In this document: positions 17,170 through 25,710 of the stretch, piece after piece | Layout of the letters: the number at the start of each line of letters is the position of its first letter | Numbering within the stretch: the stretch's first letter is position 1 | Source of the DNA: UBA11986 sp963734955 | GTDB lineage: Bacteria > Bacteroidota > Ignavibacteria > UBA10030 > UBA6906 | Length of the DNA stretch: 64,000 nucleotides | Assembly: GCA_963734955.1 (NCBI GenBank) | Contig: CAVTJO010000007.1 | Location: forward strand, 186,001 to 250,000 | Direction: 5' to 3' | Position numbers and translations under genes: made by a program | The notes under the pieces: generated by a model | Seen by the model: only the letters and a program-made list of their open reading frames with translations | The model's database searches: none | Told to the model about the DNA's origin: nothing

Positions 17170-19525
17170 TAGAAGCAAAAAGGTTCCACACGAATCTGCA
17201 GCGAAACACGTTACCGGCGAATCGGTCTATGTGGATGACATGCTCGTCAACGAGCTCTTGCTGGTCGGGCGTGTTGTCTACAGTCCTCACGCACACGCGA
17301 AGATCAAGGCGTTTGATTTGAATGAGGCAAGGAAGGCCGCCGGTGTGCACGCGGTTCTTTCCTACAAGGACATTCCGGGCCACAACCAGATGGGCCCGGT
17401 GGTCAAAGATGAACCATGTCTCGCGGTCGATGAAACCAAGTGCGTTGGACAGGCAATGTTCCTGATCGCGGGCGAGACAGAAGAGCAATGCCGCGAAGCC
17501 GAAAGCCTCATCAAGGTGGACTACAATGTGCTCGAGCCGGTTCTTACTCTGGAACAGGCGATAGCGAAGAGAAATCTGCTTGGCCCATCGCGGACAATCA
17601 CTCGTGGCAGTGCGGACGAGGCTCTGGCAACCGCACCGCATCGGTTCAGTGGCGAGTTGCGAACAGGTGCGCAGGAACATTGGTATCTTGAGTCGCAGGT
17701 GTGTCTGTGTATCCCCGGAGAGGGAAAGGAAATCAACGTCTTCAGCTCATCCCAACACCCTTCGGAGACTCAGGCGATCATTGCGGAAGTCCTTGGCATC
17801 GGAAGAAATGAGGTGGTGGTCGAAGTGCGACGGATGGGAGGCGCGTTCGGCGGCAAGGAAACCCAGGCCAACCACACGGCATGCTGGACCGCCCTGCTTT
17901 GCATGGCCACGAAACGCCCCGTGAAGATCAGGCTCTTCCGCGATGACGACATGAAGATTACCGGCAAGCGGCACCGGTACCTCTCAAGGTACGATGTGGG
18001 GTTTGACGATGAAGGGAACGTCCTTGCAGCGAAAATCGAGTTGAACAGTGACGGGGGCTGTACAACGGACCTTTCGTTCGCCATTCTTGAACGGGCGATG
18101 TTGCATGTGGATAACGCGTATTACATTCCAAACCTCTCCGTCGTCGGCAAGGTGTACAAAACAAATCTGCCATCCAATACGGCGTTTCGTGGATTCGGCG
18201 GACCCCAGGGAATGGCCGTGATCGAGACGGTGATGGATCGGGTTGCGCGGTCTCTGAAAATGGACGCGGCTGAAATTCGGTACAAGAACTTCTATGGTAT
18301 CACGAGTCGTAACATCACGCATTATGGAGAAGTTGTCGAAAACAACCACCTTCACGTCATCTATAACCAACTGATGCAGTCGTCTGAGTATGCGAGGCGG
18401 AGGATCGAGGTTGAGGCATTCAACGGTCACCATGAGTTTGAGAAGAAGGGGCTTGCGATCACACCGGTGAAGTTTGGCATTTCCTTCACAACGACGTTCC
18501 TCAATCAAGCCGGTGCTCTCGTTAATATCTACACCGATGGGACCGTTATTGTCAATCATGGTGGTACCGAAATGGGGCAGGGTCTGCACACCAAGATACA
18601 ACAGATCGCTGCCGCGGAATTCGGAGTTGGCCTCGATCGGGTGAAGGTCAATGCCACCAACACCTCGAAGGTGCCGAATACTTCCGCGACGGCTGCGTCC
18701 GCAGGCGCCGACCTGAATGGCATGGCGGTGAAAAACGCAGTCGATATCCTGAAGGGAAGAATCGGCGCGGCAATGGCACAGGCGTTTTCGGAACAATACC
18801 TCGGAGCCCCATCGCTTCCCCACTCCATTGTTTTTCAGGATGATTTCATTGTGGACACCGACCACCCGGATCGGCGAATTGCCTTCCCGGCGGCAATGCC
18901 ACTGATGCAACTGCGGCAGGTAAGTCTCAGCGCCGCGGGATTTTACAGGACCCCGAACATTGGATGGAGCAAGGAGAAGGGATTCGGCAAACCATTTCAC
19001 TATTACGCATTCGGAATGTGCGTGAGTGAAGTGTCGGTGGATGTGCTCACCGGGCGTCATACCATTCTCCGGACCGATATTCTGCACGATGTCGGTGATT
19101 CGCTCAATCCCGGAATTGATCTTGGACAGGTTGAAGGCGGCTACGTTCAGGGCGTCGGATGGTGCACCACGGAGGAGATCAAATGGGATGACAAGGGAAA
19201 CCTGATGACGCACTCGCCGGACACCTACAAAATTCCATGTGTGCAGGATATCCCGAGGGATTTCAGAACCGCGTTGCTCGAGGGTGTCCCGAATCCAAAC
19301 GCCATCCGGCGCAGCAAGGCAGTTGCGGAGCCGCCATTCATGCTTGCTCTCTCCGCCTGGCTGGCAATCAAGGATGCGATTTCTGCTGTTGGCGATCACA
19401 CGATCGAACCCGACTTTTCGCTGCCGGCGACGAACGAAGTCGTAGTATTGTCAGTTCACAAACTCAAGGGGCAAATCGCTCCTGGCGTTTCTCACGCGTT
19501 CGAGCTTGTAAGCGGCGGAACGTGA
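17159..19525 (+). CDS. xdhB: Xanthine dehydrogenase large subunit (molybdopterin-binding)
   Basis: 788 aa from the ATG at 17159 (another ATG at 17144 is possible). Oxidises hypoxanthine and xanthine to urate. Family marks: GGAFGGKE, the substrate Arg in FRGFGGPQG (R344), GGTEMGQGLHTK, and the catalytic Glu in QVEGGYVQGVGW (E659). No Tat signal, so the enzyme is cytoplasmic. Maturation needs XdhC, encoded at 23.4 kb. It is followed 24 bp later by a diheme cytochrome c and then by PduS/PduT-like genes, an unusual set of neighbours that may mark an alternative electron route. Confidence 0.94.
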   Translation: MDTDRSKKVPHESAAKHVTGESVYVDDMLVNELLLVGRVVYSPHAHAKIKAFDLNEARKAAGVHAVLSYKDIPGHNQMGPVVKDEPCLAVDETKCVGQAMFLIAGETEEQCREAESLIKVDYNVLEPVLTLEQAIAKRNLLGPSRTITRGSADEALATAPHRFSGELRTGAQEHWYLESQVCLCIPGEGKEINVFSSSQHPSETQAIIAEVLGIGRNEVVVEVRRMGGAFGGKETQANHTACWTALLCMATKRPVKIRLFRDDDMKITGKRHRYLSRYDVGFDDEGNVLAAKIELNSDGGCTTDLSFAILERAMLHVDNAYYIPNLSVVGKVYKTNLPSNTAFRGFGGPQGMAVIETVMDRVARSLKMDAAEIRYKNFYGITSRNITHYGEVVENNHLHVIYNQLMQSSEYARRRIEVEAFNGHHEFEKKGLAITPVKFGISFTTTFLNQAGALVNIYTDGTVIVNHGGTEMGQGLHTKIQQIAAAEFGVGLDRVKVNATNTSKVPNTSATAASAGADLNGMAVKNAVDILKGRIGAAMAQAFSEQYLGAPSLPHSIVFQDDFIVDTDHPDRRIAFPAAMPLMQLRQVSLSAAGFYRTPNIGWSKEKGFGKPFHYYAFGMCVSEVSVDVLTGRHTILRTDILHDVGDSLNPGIDLGQVEGGYVQGVGWCTTEEIKWDDKGNLMTHSPDTYKIPCVQDIPRDFRTALLEGVPNPNAIRRSKAVAEPPFMLALSAWLAIKDAISAVGDHTIEPDFSLPATNEVVVLSVHKLKGQIAPGVSHAFELVSGGT

Positions 19526-19549
19526 GTCTCCATTTCGCGAGGTCATGAT

Positions 19550-20518
19550 ATGCGGTTGATGGTGTTCCTGGCCGTGGTTCTGCTTGCTGTGGTTGGCATT
19601 GTTGCGTTTGATATTTTCTCACAGGATCTCGCGGGGAGCAATAAGGCAGCTCCCGCACCAGCGAATGAGGCGTTGTTACCTGCCTCCGCGACGATGGTCA
19701 CCGCGTGGGATATTCCAAGGAACCCCCTCAAGGATTCAACGCTTGACGGGTCGCCGCTGTCCGAACAGATCCGGTGGGGGTTTCAGTTATTCACCCGTAC
19801 TTCCGCAGAATCCACACAATATTCTCTCAACAAACTCGCCTGCAACAACTGCCACCTCAATGCCGGCCAGAAAGAAAAGGCGTTGCCGCTCGTTGGTGTT
19901 GCCGCTGTGTTCCCGAATTATAACAAGCGTGAGGGGAGGCTGTTCAGTCTTGAAGATCGCATTGTCGGGTGTTTCTTGCGCAGTCAGAACGCAACCGGGG
20001 CTGTGCGATCGGGCGCTTCCGATGGAGACATTGCAGGCTCAACAGTACCTTCTCCCGGTTCACCGGAAGTGCTGGCAATCGCTGCATATCTCACGTGGCT
20101 CTCCGGCGGATACCCGATGGGCAAAAACCCTCCCTGGCGTGGGCTGAATGACATTGAAAAGGATAAGCTCGTCCCAATTGCCAAGCTCGATGCGAAGCTG
20201 GGCGATTCGCTCTACATCGAGAAATGCTCATCGTGCCACGGTGAAGATGGGCAGGGGGTTCAGATTGGCGACAAGAAGGCGGGTCCATTGTGGGGGCTGG
20301 ATTCGTGGAATGATGGTGCAGGAGCGTCGCGCATATACACACTTGCAGGATTTATCCGGTACGCGATGCCGTATCTGAATCCGGGAAGCCTCACCGATGA
20401 AGAAGCCCAGCACATTTCAGCGTTCATCAATTCCAAGCCACGGCCGGCGTTTCTTTTCAAGGACCGAGACTATCGTACGGCGAAGCTCCCTGTTGATGCA
20501 GTGTACTATAAACGTTAG
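19550..20518 (+). CDS. Membrane-anchored diheme cytochrome c (TsdA-like)
   Basis: 322 aa with an N-terminal hydrophobic segment (residues 3-20) acting as anchor or signal. Two haem sites: CNNCH at 98-102 and CSSCH at 226-230. The CNNCHLNAGQK surroundings of the first site resemble thiosulfate-dehydrogenase TsdA and related cytochromes, and the second domain is an ordinary class I cytochrome c. GAGG lies about eight bases before the ATG. It should sit on the periplasmic face, whereas XdhAB is cytoplasmic, so direct transfer would need a membrane link not seen here. It is not PuuD: there is no eight-helix urate oxidase part. Confidence 0.85.
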   Translation: MRLMVFLAVVLLAVVGIVAFDIFSQDLAGSNKAAPAPANEALLPASATMVTAWDIPRNPLKDSTLDGSPLSEQIRWGFQLFTRTSAESTQYSLNKLACNNCHLNAGQKEKALPLVGVAAVFPNYNKREGRLFSLEDRIVGCFLRSQNATGAVRSGASDGDIAGSTVPSPGSPEVLAIAAYLTWLSGGYPMGKNPPWRGLNDIEKDKLVPIAKLDAKLGDSLYIEKCSSCHGEDGQGVQIGDKKAGPLWGLDSWNDGAGASRIYTLAGFIRYAMPYLNPGSLTDEEAQHISAFINSKPRPAFLFKDRDYRTAKLPVDAVYYKR

Positions 20519-20556
20519 AGGCATCTCACCATTCCGGGAAACATAATCACAAATCA

Positions 20557-21870
20557 ATGAGTACTGAAGAATTCGTGAAGATGGCTGGAGTTGTCGGGGC
20601 GGGTGGTGCAGGGTTTCCGGCTCACGTGAAGGCTGCCTCCCGTGCCGACACCGTCATTGCCAACGGCGCCGAATGCGAGCCTCTGATTCACAAAGACCTT
20701 GAGCTGATGGTTCACCATGCCGACCGGGTTGTTCATGGAGTGAAGCTTCTGATGGAATCCACCGGTGCACAGAAAGGGATTATCGGTGTCAAGGCAAAGA
20801 ACCAGCCGGCCGTCGAGGCATTCAACGCTGTACTTGACGACAAGAGAATCCGGCTTCATCCCCTTGGGGATTTCTACCCTTCGGGCGATGAGTTCATTCT
20901 GGTGTATGAAGCCACCGGAAGGTTGATTCCGCCGCAGGGGATTCCATTGAACATCGGAGTCGTGGTCAGCAATGTTGAGACACTGTACAACATCTCGCGC
21001 GCAGCTGATCAACAGCCTGTCATTGAAAAGTTTATCACTGTAGCGGGGGCGGTCAACCATCCGATGTCGTTTGTGGCGCCGGTCGGGATGAGTTACAGAG
21101 ACGCAATCACCGCAGCCGGGGGAGCTAGTGCGGCGGACCTTGCTGTGTTTGTTGGGGGGATTATGATGGGGAGACTGGAGTTCAATCTTGATCTTCCCAT
21201 CACAAAAACCACCGCAGGGCTTGTCGTTCTGCCCGTCGAGCACACGCTTGTCCAGCGCAAGAGCCAGCCGGAAAAATCGATGCACCGGATCGGGAAATCA
21301 GCCTGTGACCAGTGCAGCTATTGTACCGAGTTGTGTCCGCGCTACATTCTTGGCTATGACGTGCAGCCCCACAAGGTTATGCGGAGCCTCGGGTTTACTC
21401 AAACCGGCGAGGCAATTTGGAATCAATATGCCAGCCTTTGTTGCTCATGCGGGCTCTGCACGCTCTACGCGTGTCCCGAAAGCCTCTTCCCCAAAGAGGC
21501 ATGTGACAAGAGCAAACGTGAGATGAAGGAACAGGGCATCCAATGGAACGGGAAGATGGATGTTGATCCTCATCCAATGTACGAAGGAAGACGTACGCCA
21601 CTGAAGCAGCTCGCGAAGCGCCTTGGTGTTACCGAGTACGACCACCCGTCCGAGTTTGGAACCAACGGACACCAGGTTGAGAAGATTGAGATTCTCCTCG
21701 CGCAACACGTTGGCGAGCCGGCGGTGCCGGGTGTTCGTATCGGAGAAAGTGTGAAGAGAGGCCAATGCATTGGCGATGTTCCGAACGGGAAGCTCGGGGC
21801 GAGGGTGCACGCGAGTATCAATGGGGTAGTGAGGAGCATCGGTGAGTCAATTGTCATCAGCCGGACATGA
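20557..21870 (+). CDS. PduS/RnfC-like flavo-iron-sulfur electron-transfer protein
   Basis: 437 aa. Begins with the PduS/RnfC nucleotide-binding loop GVVGAGGAGFPAHVK and ANGAECEPL. Two ferredoxin-type [4Fe-4S] sites follow: C250-x2-C253-x2-C256-x3-C260 and C295-x2-C298-x2-C301-x4-C306. A C-terminal SLBB/barrel-sandwich segment ends the protein. PduS works with microcompartments, moving electrons between NADH, cobalamin and shell protein PduT. Here it stands between a cytochrome c and a PduT-like BMC-T gene, with no cobalamin enzyme near, so a cobalamin reductase role is unlikely; an electron relay for purine oxidation is inferred. Confidence 0.88.
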   Translation: MSTEEFVKMAGVVGAGGAGFPAHVKAASRADTVIANGAECEPLIHKDLELMVHHADRVVHGVKLLMESTGAQKGIIGVKAKNQPAVEAFNAVLDDKRIRLHPLGDFYPSGDEFILVYEATGRLIPPQGIPLNIGVVVSNVETLYNISRAADQQPVIEKFITVAGAVNHPMSFVAPVGMSYRDAITAAGGASAADLAVFVGGIMMGRLEFNLDLPITKTTAGLVVLPVEHTLVQRKSQPEKSMHRIGKSACDQCSYCTELCPRYILGYDVQPHKVMRSLGFTQTGEAIWNQYASLCCSCGLCTLYACPESLFPKEACDKSKREMKEQGIQWNGKMDVDPHPMYEGRRTPLKQLAKRLGVTEYDHPSEFGTNGHQVEKIEILLAQHVGEPAVPGVRIGESVKRGQCIGDVPNGKLGARVHASINGVVRSIGESIVISRT

Positions 21871-21904
21871 TGAAGGGAATTAGTCTTATCACCAGGGAGT
21901 ATGC

Positions 21905-22456
21905 ATGACAAAGAATTCGATCGGCTTGATTGAACTCGGCAGCATTGCTGCGGGTTATGAGGTCGGCGATGCGATGTTGAAGGCAGCCGACGTGGAGATC
22001 CTTCTCTCACGCTCGATCTGTTCCGGCAAGTATATGGTGCTTATCGGCGGGGATGTTGCAGCCGTGAAAGCAAGCGTTGATGCAGGAGCAGCCATCGGGA
22101 AGGGCTGCGTTATTGACACGTTTGTCATTCCTAACGTTCACGAGTCGGTGTTTCCGGCGATTGCAGGCGCCACGAAGGTCGAGAATCCCGATGCGTTGGG
22201 TATCATTGAGTCGTTTTCTGTCGCATCACTGATCGAAGGTGCTGATGCTGCGGTGAAGGCAGCGCGTGTTGAACTGATCGAGATCCGTCTCGCGATGGCG
22301 TTGGGTGGCAAGGCGTTTGTAACAATGACAGGCGATGTGGCCGCCGTAAAAGCAGCGGTGGATGCCGGGGCTGCGGTTGTGGCTGAGAAGGGTCTCCTCG
22401 TGAACAAAGTGGTCATTCCCTCGCCCAGGAAAGAGCTGCTCACCGAAGTTATCTGA
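21905..22456 (+). CDS. BMC-T microcompartment shell protein, PduT-like with Fe-S cysteine
   Basis: 183 aa of two BMC domains (about residues 5-88 and 95-178): SIGLIELGSIAAGYEVGD and ALGIIESFSVASLIEGAD, each followed by a GDVAAVKA(S/A)VDAGAA helix. Three copies would form a pseudohexameric tile. C39, in the SICSGKYMVLIGGD loop, matches the PduT pore Cys that holds a central [4Fe-4S] cluster in the trimer. AGGGAG precedes the ATG. No BMC-H hexamer, BMC-P vertex protein, aldehyde dehydrogenase or phosphotransacylase is found in this window, so it may be a satellite of a locus elsewhere or work without a full shell. Confidence 0.92.
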   Translation: MTKNSIGLIELGSIAAGYEVGDAMLKAADVEILLSRSICSGKYMVLIGGDVAAVKASVDAGAAIGKGCVIDTFVIPNVHESVFPAIAGATKVENPDALGIIESFSVASLIEGADAAVKAARVELIEIRLAMALGGKAFVTMTGDVAAVKAAVDAGAAVVAEKGLLVNKVVIPSPRKELLTEVI

Positions 22457-22471
22457 GTTCCCACCAAAAAC

Positions 22472-22502
22472 GAAGAGGCAATCCCATCCGGGTTGCCTCT
22501 TC
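22472..22502. terminator. Bidirectional rho-independent terminator
   Basis: A perfect 10-bp stem (GAAGAGGCAA / TTGCCTCTTC, loop 22482-22492) lies between two convergent genes. On the minus strand it is followed by CGTTTTTGG, a good T-run; on the plus strand the tail is weaker. It closes the xdh-BMC operon and the opposing DsrE-like gene. Confidence 0.75.
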
Positions 22503-22524
22503 TTGTCATCTCAAAAAATTCAAT

Positions 22525-23211
22525 TCATCCACCGGCGTAGCAATATGTGCAGCCGTGTTCCTGTGTACGGTTCACGGCGAGCACCCCTGAAGGAACAACC
22601 TGCATTCCGGGTATCACGCCAGCTACCCATTCCTTCATCACCTCGGCGGCATCCATGTTCATGTTCTTTGCCATGATTCCGCTGTACACCGTGATTGCCA
22701 TGTTGCATGCCCCAAACAGCACACCACTCTTCTGGAGTTCGTCGATGGCGAAACTGTCCATCATAAGCTCACCCGGTTTTGGATGATAGTACGGATTGCG
22801 GATGGCCGGCGCTTTGGTCGCCTTGTCGGTGATCTTGAAGAACTCGCCGAGTTTGTATTTCTCCCAGAGCGCATGATCGAGAGCAAGGGGGATCGCTTCA
22901 TGGCGGAGTATGACGACTGCGGTGAGGTCACTGTCCGGCGTACCAACCGCATTATTGGTCATGAGGTAGACACGCGGCCATGCGAACGGCATACCTTCAT
23001 TTTCTGCAGTCGCGTCAAACAACTGGCGATGCTTCCCTTTGATGCGTTTCAGCCAGGCATCAAACGCTTTGTCGTTGGAAGGGCTGGCCGTGCCTTTTTG
23101 CTGGGCGAGCAACCGCATCGGCGAACTGAGTGCCGCAACCCCGAGCGCTGTGGATGCAGCAAGGCTCCCAAGGAACCCACGACGGTGTATGGTTTCTTTG
23201 AGGCTGAACAT
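22525..23211 (-). CDS. Tat-exported DsrE-like protein
   Basis: 228 aa from the ATG at 23211, which has AAGGAGG six bases upstream. The N-terminus carries a twin-arginine signal (TIHRRGFLGSLAAS), followed by a mature domain with a DsrE/DsrF-like pattern: VVILRHEAIPLALDH, and GVLFGACNMAITVYSG with a conserved-type Cys. The C-terminus ends with a C-T-Y-C pair that could bind metal or form a disulfide. Function unknown; DsrE proteins often carry sulfur. It lies between the BMC-T gene (convergent) and xdhC (divergent, 175 bp), so it may belong to the same physiology. Confidence 0.72.
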   Translation of the reverse strand: MFSLKETIHRRGFLGSLAASTALGVAALSSPMRLLAQQKGTASPSNDKAFDAWLKRIKGKHRQLFDATAENEGMPFAWPRVYLMTNNAVGTPDSDLTAVVILRHEAIPLALDHALWEKYKLGEFFKITDKATKAPAIRNPYYHPKPGELMMDSFAIDELQKSGVLFGACNMAITVYSGIMAKNMNMDAAEVMKEWVAGVIPGMQVVPSGVLAVNRTQEHGCTYCYAGG

Positions 23212-23386
23212 GACGATCCTCCTTGATGGGTGATGAATATGTGAAAGAACAGGCACGGAGAATGTAATGAAGCTGATTTTTGAAGTCAACTCCATGAATA
23301 GCGCCCCGACTGACAGTTGATAATCCCGGTAGATTGATCTACATTGCATTCAATCAATTCCCCGGAATTCACCCACGAACCCACCC

Positions 23387-24544
23387 TTGGACATACTTCG
23401 TGAAATGCTTTCCGCCCTTGAGACGGAGGGGCGTGTCATGCTTGCGACCGTGATTTCGACGAGCGGATCAACACCGGCCTCCACTTTTTCCAGGATGCTC
23501 GTAAAGGACTCCGGCCGGACGTGGATTGGCACAGTCGGCGGTGGCTGCATGGAGGGTGACGTGATCGAGGCCGCACGCAGGCAAATTGAAAATGAGTATG
23601 CGCAGATTCTTGCGTTTCATTTGAATGAAAATGACATGGTGCAAGGCCTTATCTGTGGCGGCAGTCTTGACGTTCTTATCGAGCCAATCACCCGGTCACA
23701 CATCCCGTTGTTGAGGCAGTGGATGGCGCTCCGTGATGAGGGGGAAGATGGTGTCGTCGGAACGTGGCTTGAGTTCTCCGGAAGACCAGGCTTCAAGTTT
23801 CTTTTCACCGTTGCCGGTGGGAAAGAACAGCTCGTGGATCAATGGAAACAAAAACTCAAGGGGCCTGATGGCGAGAATATTTCATTGTCGCCCGCTGAAC
23901 TGGCGGAAGAAACCTGGAAGTCGCACCACCGGAACGAAACCCGGAGGGTGAAGATTGAAGGTGGAGAATTGATTCTCGAGCCTGTGCCCGGACAGCCACA
24001 GTTGATCATCTTTGGCGGAGGCCATGTGTCCAAGTCGATTGCCCGCGCCGCATCACTTGCCGGCTTCAGGATCACGGTCGTTGATGACAGAAGCGAGTAC
24101 GCGAACCCTGCCCGGTTTCCTGAGGCAGCACAGACGCTTGCGATCGAGTTCTACGATGCATTCAATCACCTGACGGTCAAACGCTCCACGTATATTGTCA
24201 TCGTTACCCGCGGCCACCGGTCCGATGAGGACGTACTCGAACAGGCCGTGAAGACTCCCGCAAAGTACATCGGAATGATTGGCAGCAAGCGCAAGGTGTT
24301 GACCACGTACGAACACCTTCTTGAACGGGGTGTTTCCATCGACGCGTTGAAGCGTGTCTATGCACCCATGGGAATTGAGATTGGAGCTGTCACGACGGAA
24401 GAAATCGGAATCAGTGTTGTTGCACAACTCATCAATGTTCGGCGGAGTGGGGAACTTCCGCTCCGGAACAAGTCGGAGGTAATGGGGGATCTCCTGGGGT
24501 CTCTTCGGCCGAAACAGTCGAGCCGTTCTGGCCCGCGAAACTGA
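23387..24544 (+). CDS. xdhC: XdhC/CoxI-family molybdenum-cofactor maturation protein
   Basis: 385 aa. The N-terminal XdhC/CoxI domain has LATVISTSGSTPAS, GTVGGGCMEGDV and LICGGSLDVLIEP. The C-terminal Rossmann-like XdhC domain has LIIFGGGHVSKSIA, VVDDRSEYANPARFP, VIVTRGHRSDEDVL and YIGMIGSKRK. XdhC helps insert sulfurated molybdenum cofactor into xanthine dehydrogenase. The start is probably the TTG at 23387; the ATG at 23405 is an alternative that trims six residues. Placed apart from xdhAB by the DsrE-like gene, with its own upstream region. Confidence 0.9.
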   Translation: MDILREMLSALETEGRVMLATVISTSGSTPASTFSRMLVKDSGRTWIGTVGGGCMEGDVIEAARRQIENEYAQILAFHLNENDMVQGLICGGSLDVLIEPITRSHIPLLRQWMALRDEGEDGVVGTWLEFSGRPGFKFLFTVAGGKEQLVDQWKQKLKGPDGENISLSPAELAEETWKSHHRNETRRVKIEGGELILEPVPGQPQLIIFGGGHVSKSIARAASLAGFRITVVDDRSEYANPARFPEAAQTLAIEFYDAFNHLTVKRSTYIVIVTRGHRSDEDVLEQAVKTPAKYIGMIGSKRKVLTTYEHLLERGVSIDALKRVYAPMGIEIGAVTTEEIGISVVAQLINVRRSGELPLRNKSEVMGDLLGSLRPKQSSRSGPRN

Positions 24545-24548
24545 TTCT

Positions 24549-24580
24549 CCATTCACCGACTGCCATTCGCCATTCACCGA
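24549..24580. repeat. Short direct repeats after xdhC
   Basis: The 11-mer CCATTCACCGA occurs at 24549-24559 and 24570-24580, with a partial copy (CCATTCGC) between. Simple intergenic repeats of this kind are common; no function is evident. Confidence 0.5.
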
Positions 24581-24644
24581 ATACGGTGTTTCTTCCTGGG
24601 GATTCAGCCGTATATTCTCCCAAACAAAATACTCAGGAGGCTCC

Positions 24645-25010
24645 ATGAATCCAGCAAAACATCCCAGAGTAGTCGTTGGCACTGTTCTCGTCATTGTCGG
24701 CGTAGTATTCATTCTCATGAATCTTGGTGTGGTCGGGCACGTACCCTTCTTTCGGTTCTGGCCATTGATCATTGTTATTATCGGACTGAACAAGCTTCTG
24801 CAGGCGAATGATGGACACGACCGGTGGGAGGGACTTTGGATGATATTATTGGGGGCATGGTTTCAGTTGGTGACACTCCATGCATATGGAATGACATACA
24901 GGAACTCCTGGCCGCTGCTGTTAATCATCTGGGGCATCTATCTCACCGGCACGGCGATAACGAAACGATCACACATCATAATGCCAAAGGAGAATATCAA
25001 TGGAAACTAA
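24645..25010 (+). CDS. Small membrane protein, LiaI/LiaF-like transmembrane (DUF5668) domain
   Basis: 121 aa with four hydrophobic helices in two repeats of the pattern GxxxxxxGVxFxxxNLG...FWPLIxxIxGL, typical of the LiaI-LiaF-like transmembrane region. CAGGAGG is placed well before the ATG. It overlaps the next gene by 11 bp and heads a four-gene run with a LiaF-like protein, a histidine kinase and a response regulator, suggesting a role in envelope-stress sensing. Confidence 0.8.
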   Translation: MNPAKHPRVVVGTVLVIVGVVFILMNLGVVGHVPFFRFWPLIIVIIGLNKLLQANDGHDRWEGLWMILLGAWFQLVTLHAYGMTYRNSWPLLLIIWGIYLTGTAITKRSHIIMPKENINGN

Positions 25011-25707
25011 ATCGTTATGGCATGCGACTCCGCAGGTTGTCCTCGGCCTCATTATCATCGCGATAGGAGTGTTGTTTACGCTCGATAACCTTGGGGTGCT
25101 GTATGCCCACGACTATCTTCGCTACTGGCCCGCGTTGCTCGTGATCTACGGGATCACAAAGATGATCCAGCCACAGGGAAGGCCCGGCAGGTTCTTCGGA
25201 CTGATTATCACGTTCGTTGGCGCCGCGATATTGCTCGACCGCCTGTATATCTTCTCGTTCAGCGTGTGGGATTTCTGGCCTCTTCTTATCGTCGCGATTG
25301 GTCTTTCGATGATCTGGAGATCGTCCACTCGCACCGGAGGCCGCAGTCAGGAGTGGGTAAGCTCGACGGACAGCGATGCAACGATTAGCGGCACTGCAAT
25401 ATTGAGTGGGTTCAGGCGCACAAGCAGCTCGCAGAATTTTCAGGGTGGTGAACTGACCGCCATCATGGGAGGGTGTGAAGTCGATCTCCGGCAGGCATCG
25501 ATGAAGGAAGGCCAGGCGGTGATCGACGTGTTCGCGTTCTGGGGTGGGATTGACTTGAAGGTGCCGCTTGACTGGAGTGTTGTGGTGATGGGATCGCCCC
25601 TGATGGGTGGCTTCGACGACAAAACACGGCCCCCGCAGGGCGGGTCGACCAAGCGACTCGTCATCAAAGGGTACGCGATCATGGGCGGCGTACAGATCTC
25701 GAACTGA
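25000..25707 (+). CDS. LiaF-like membrane protein (transmembrane plus C-terminal beta domain)
   Basis: 235 aa. The N-terminal half repeats the four-helix DUF5668 pattern of its neighbour. The C-terminal half (about residues 125-235) is the beta-rich cell-wall-active-antibiotic-response domain: SGTAILSGFRR, GGELTAIMGGCEVDLRQA, WGGIDLKVP, and IKGYAIMGGVQI. In Firmicutes, LiaF inhibits a partner histidine kinase; here a LytS-type kinase begins 3 bp later, so a regulatory complex is likely by analogy. Confidence 0.82.
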   Translation: METKSLWHATPQVVLGLIIIAIGVLFTLDNLGVLYAHDYLRYWPALLVIYGITKMIQPQGRPGRFFGLIITFVGAAILLDRLYIFSFSVWDFWPLLIVAIGLSMIWRSSTRTGGRSQEWVSSTDSDATISGTAILSGFRRTSSSQNFQGGELTAIMGGCEVDLRQASMKEGQAVIDVFAFWGGIDLKVPLDWSVVVMGSPLMGGFDDKTRPPQGGSTKRLVIKGYAIMGGVQISN

Positions 25708-25710
25708 CGC

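Noticed and set aside
17984..19399. 471-codon open frame on the minus strand opposite xdhB
   Set aside because: It lies wholly under a well-conserved xdhB, has no recognisable domain and is a codon-bias shadow.
19550..20518. Cytochrome c gene considered as the C-terminal part of a PuuD-type urate oxidase
   Set aside because: The protein has only one N-terminal hydrophobic segment and two haem sites; the eight-helix urate oxidase part is absent in all frames nearby.
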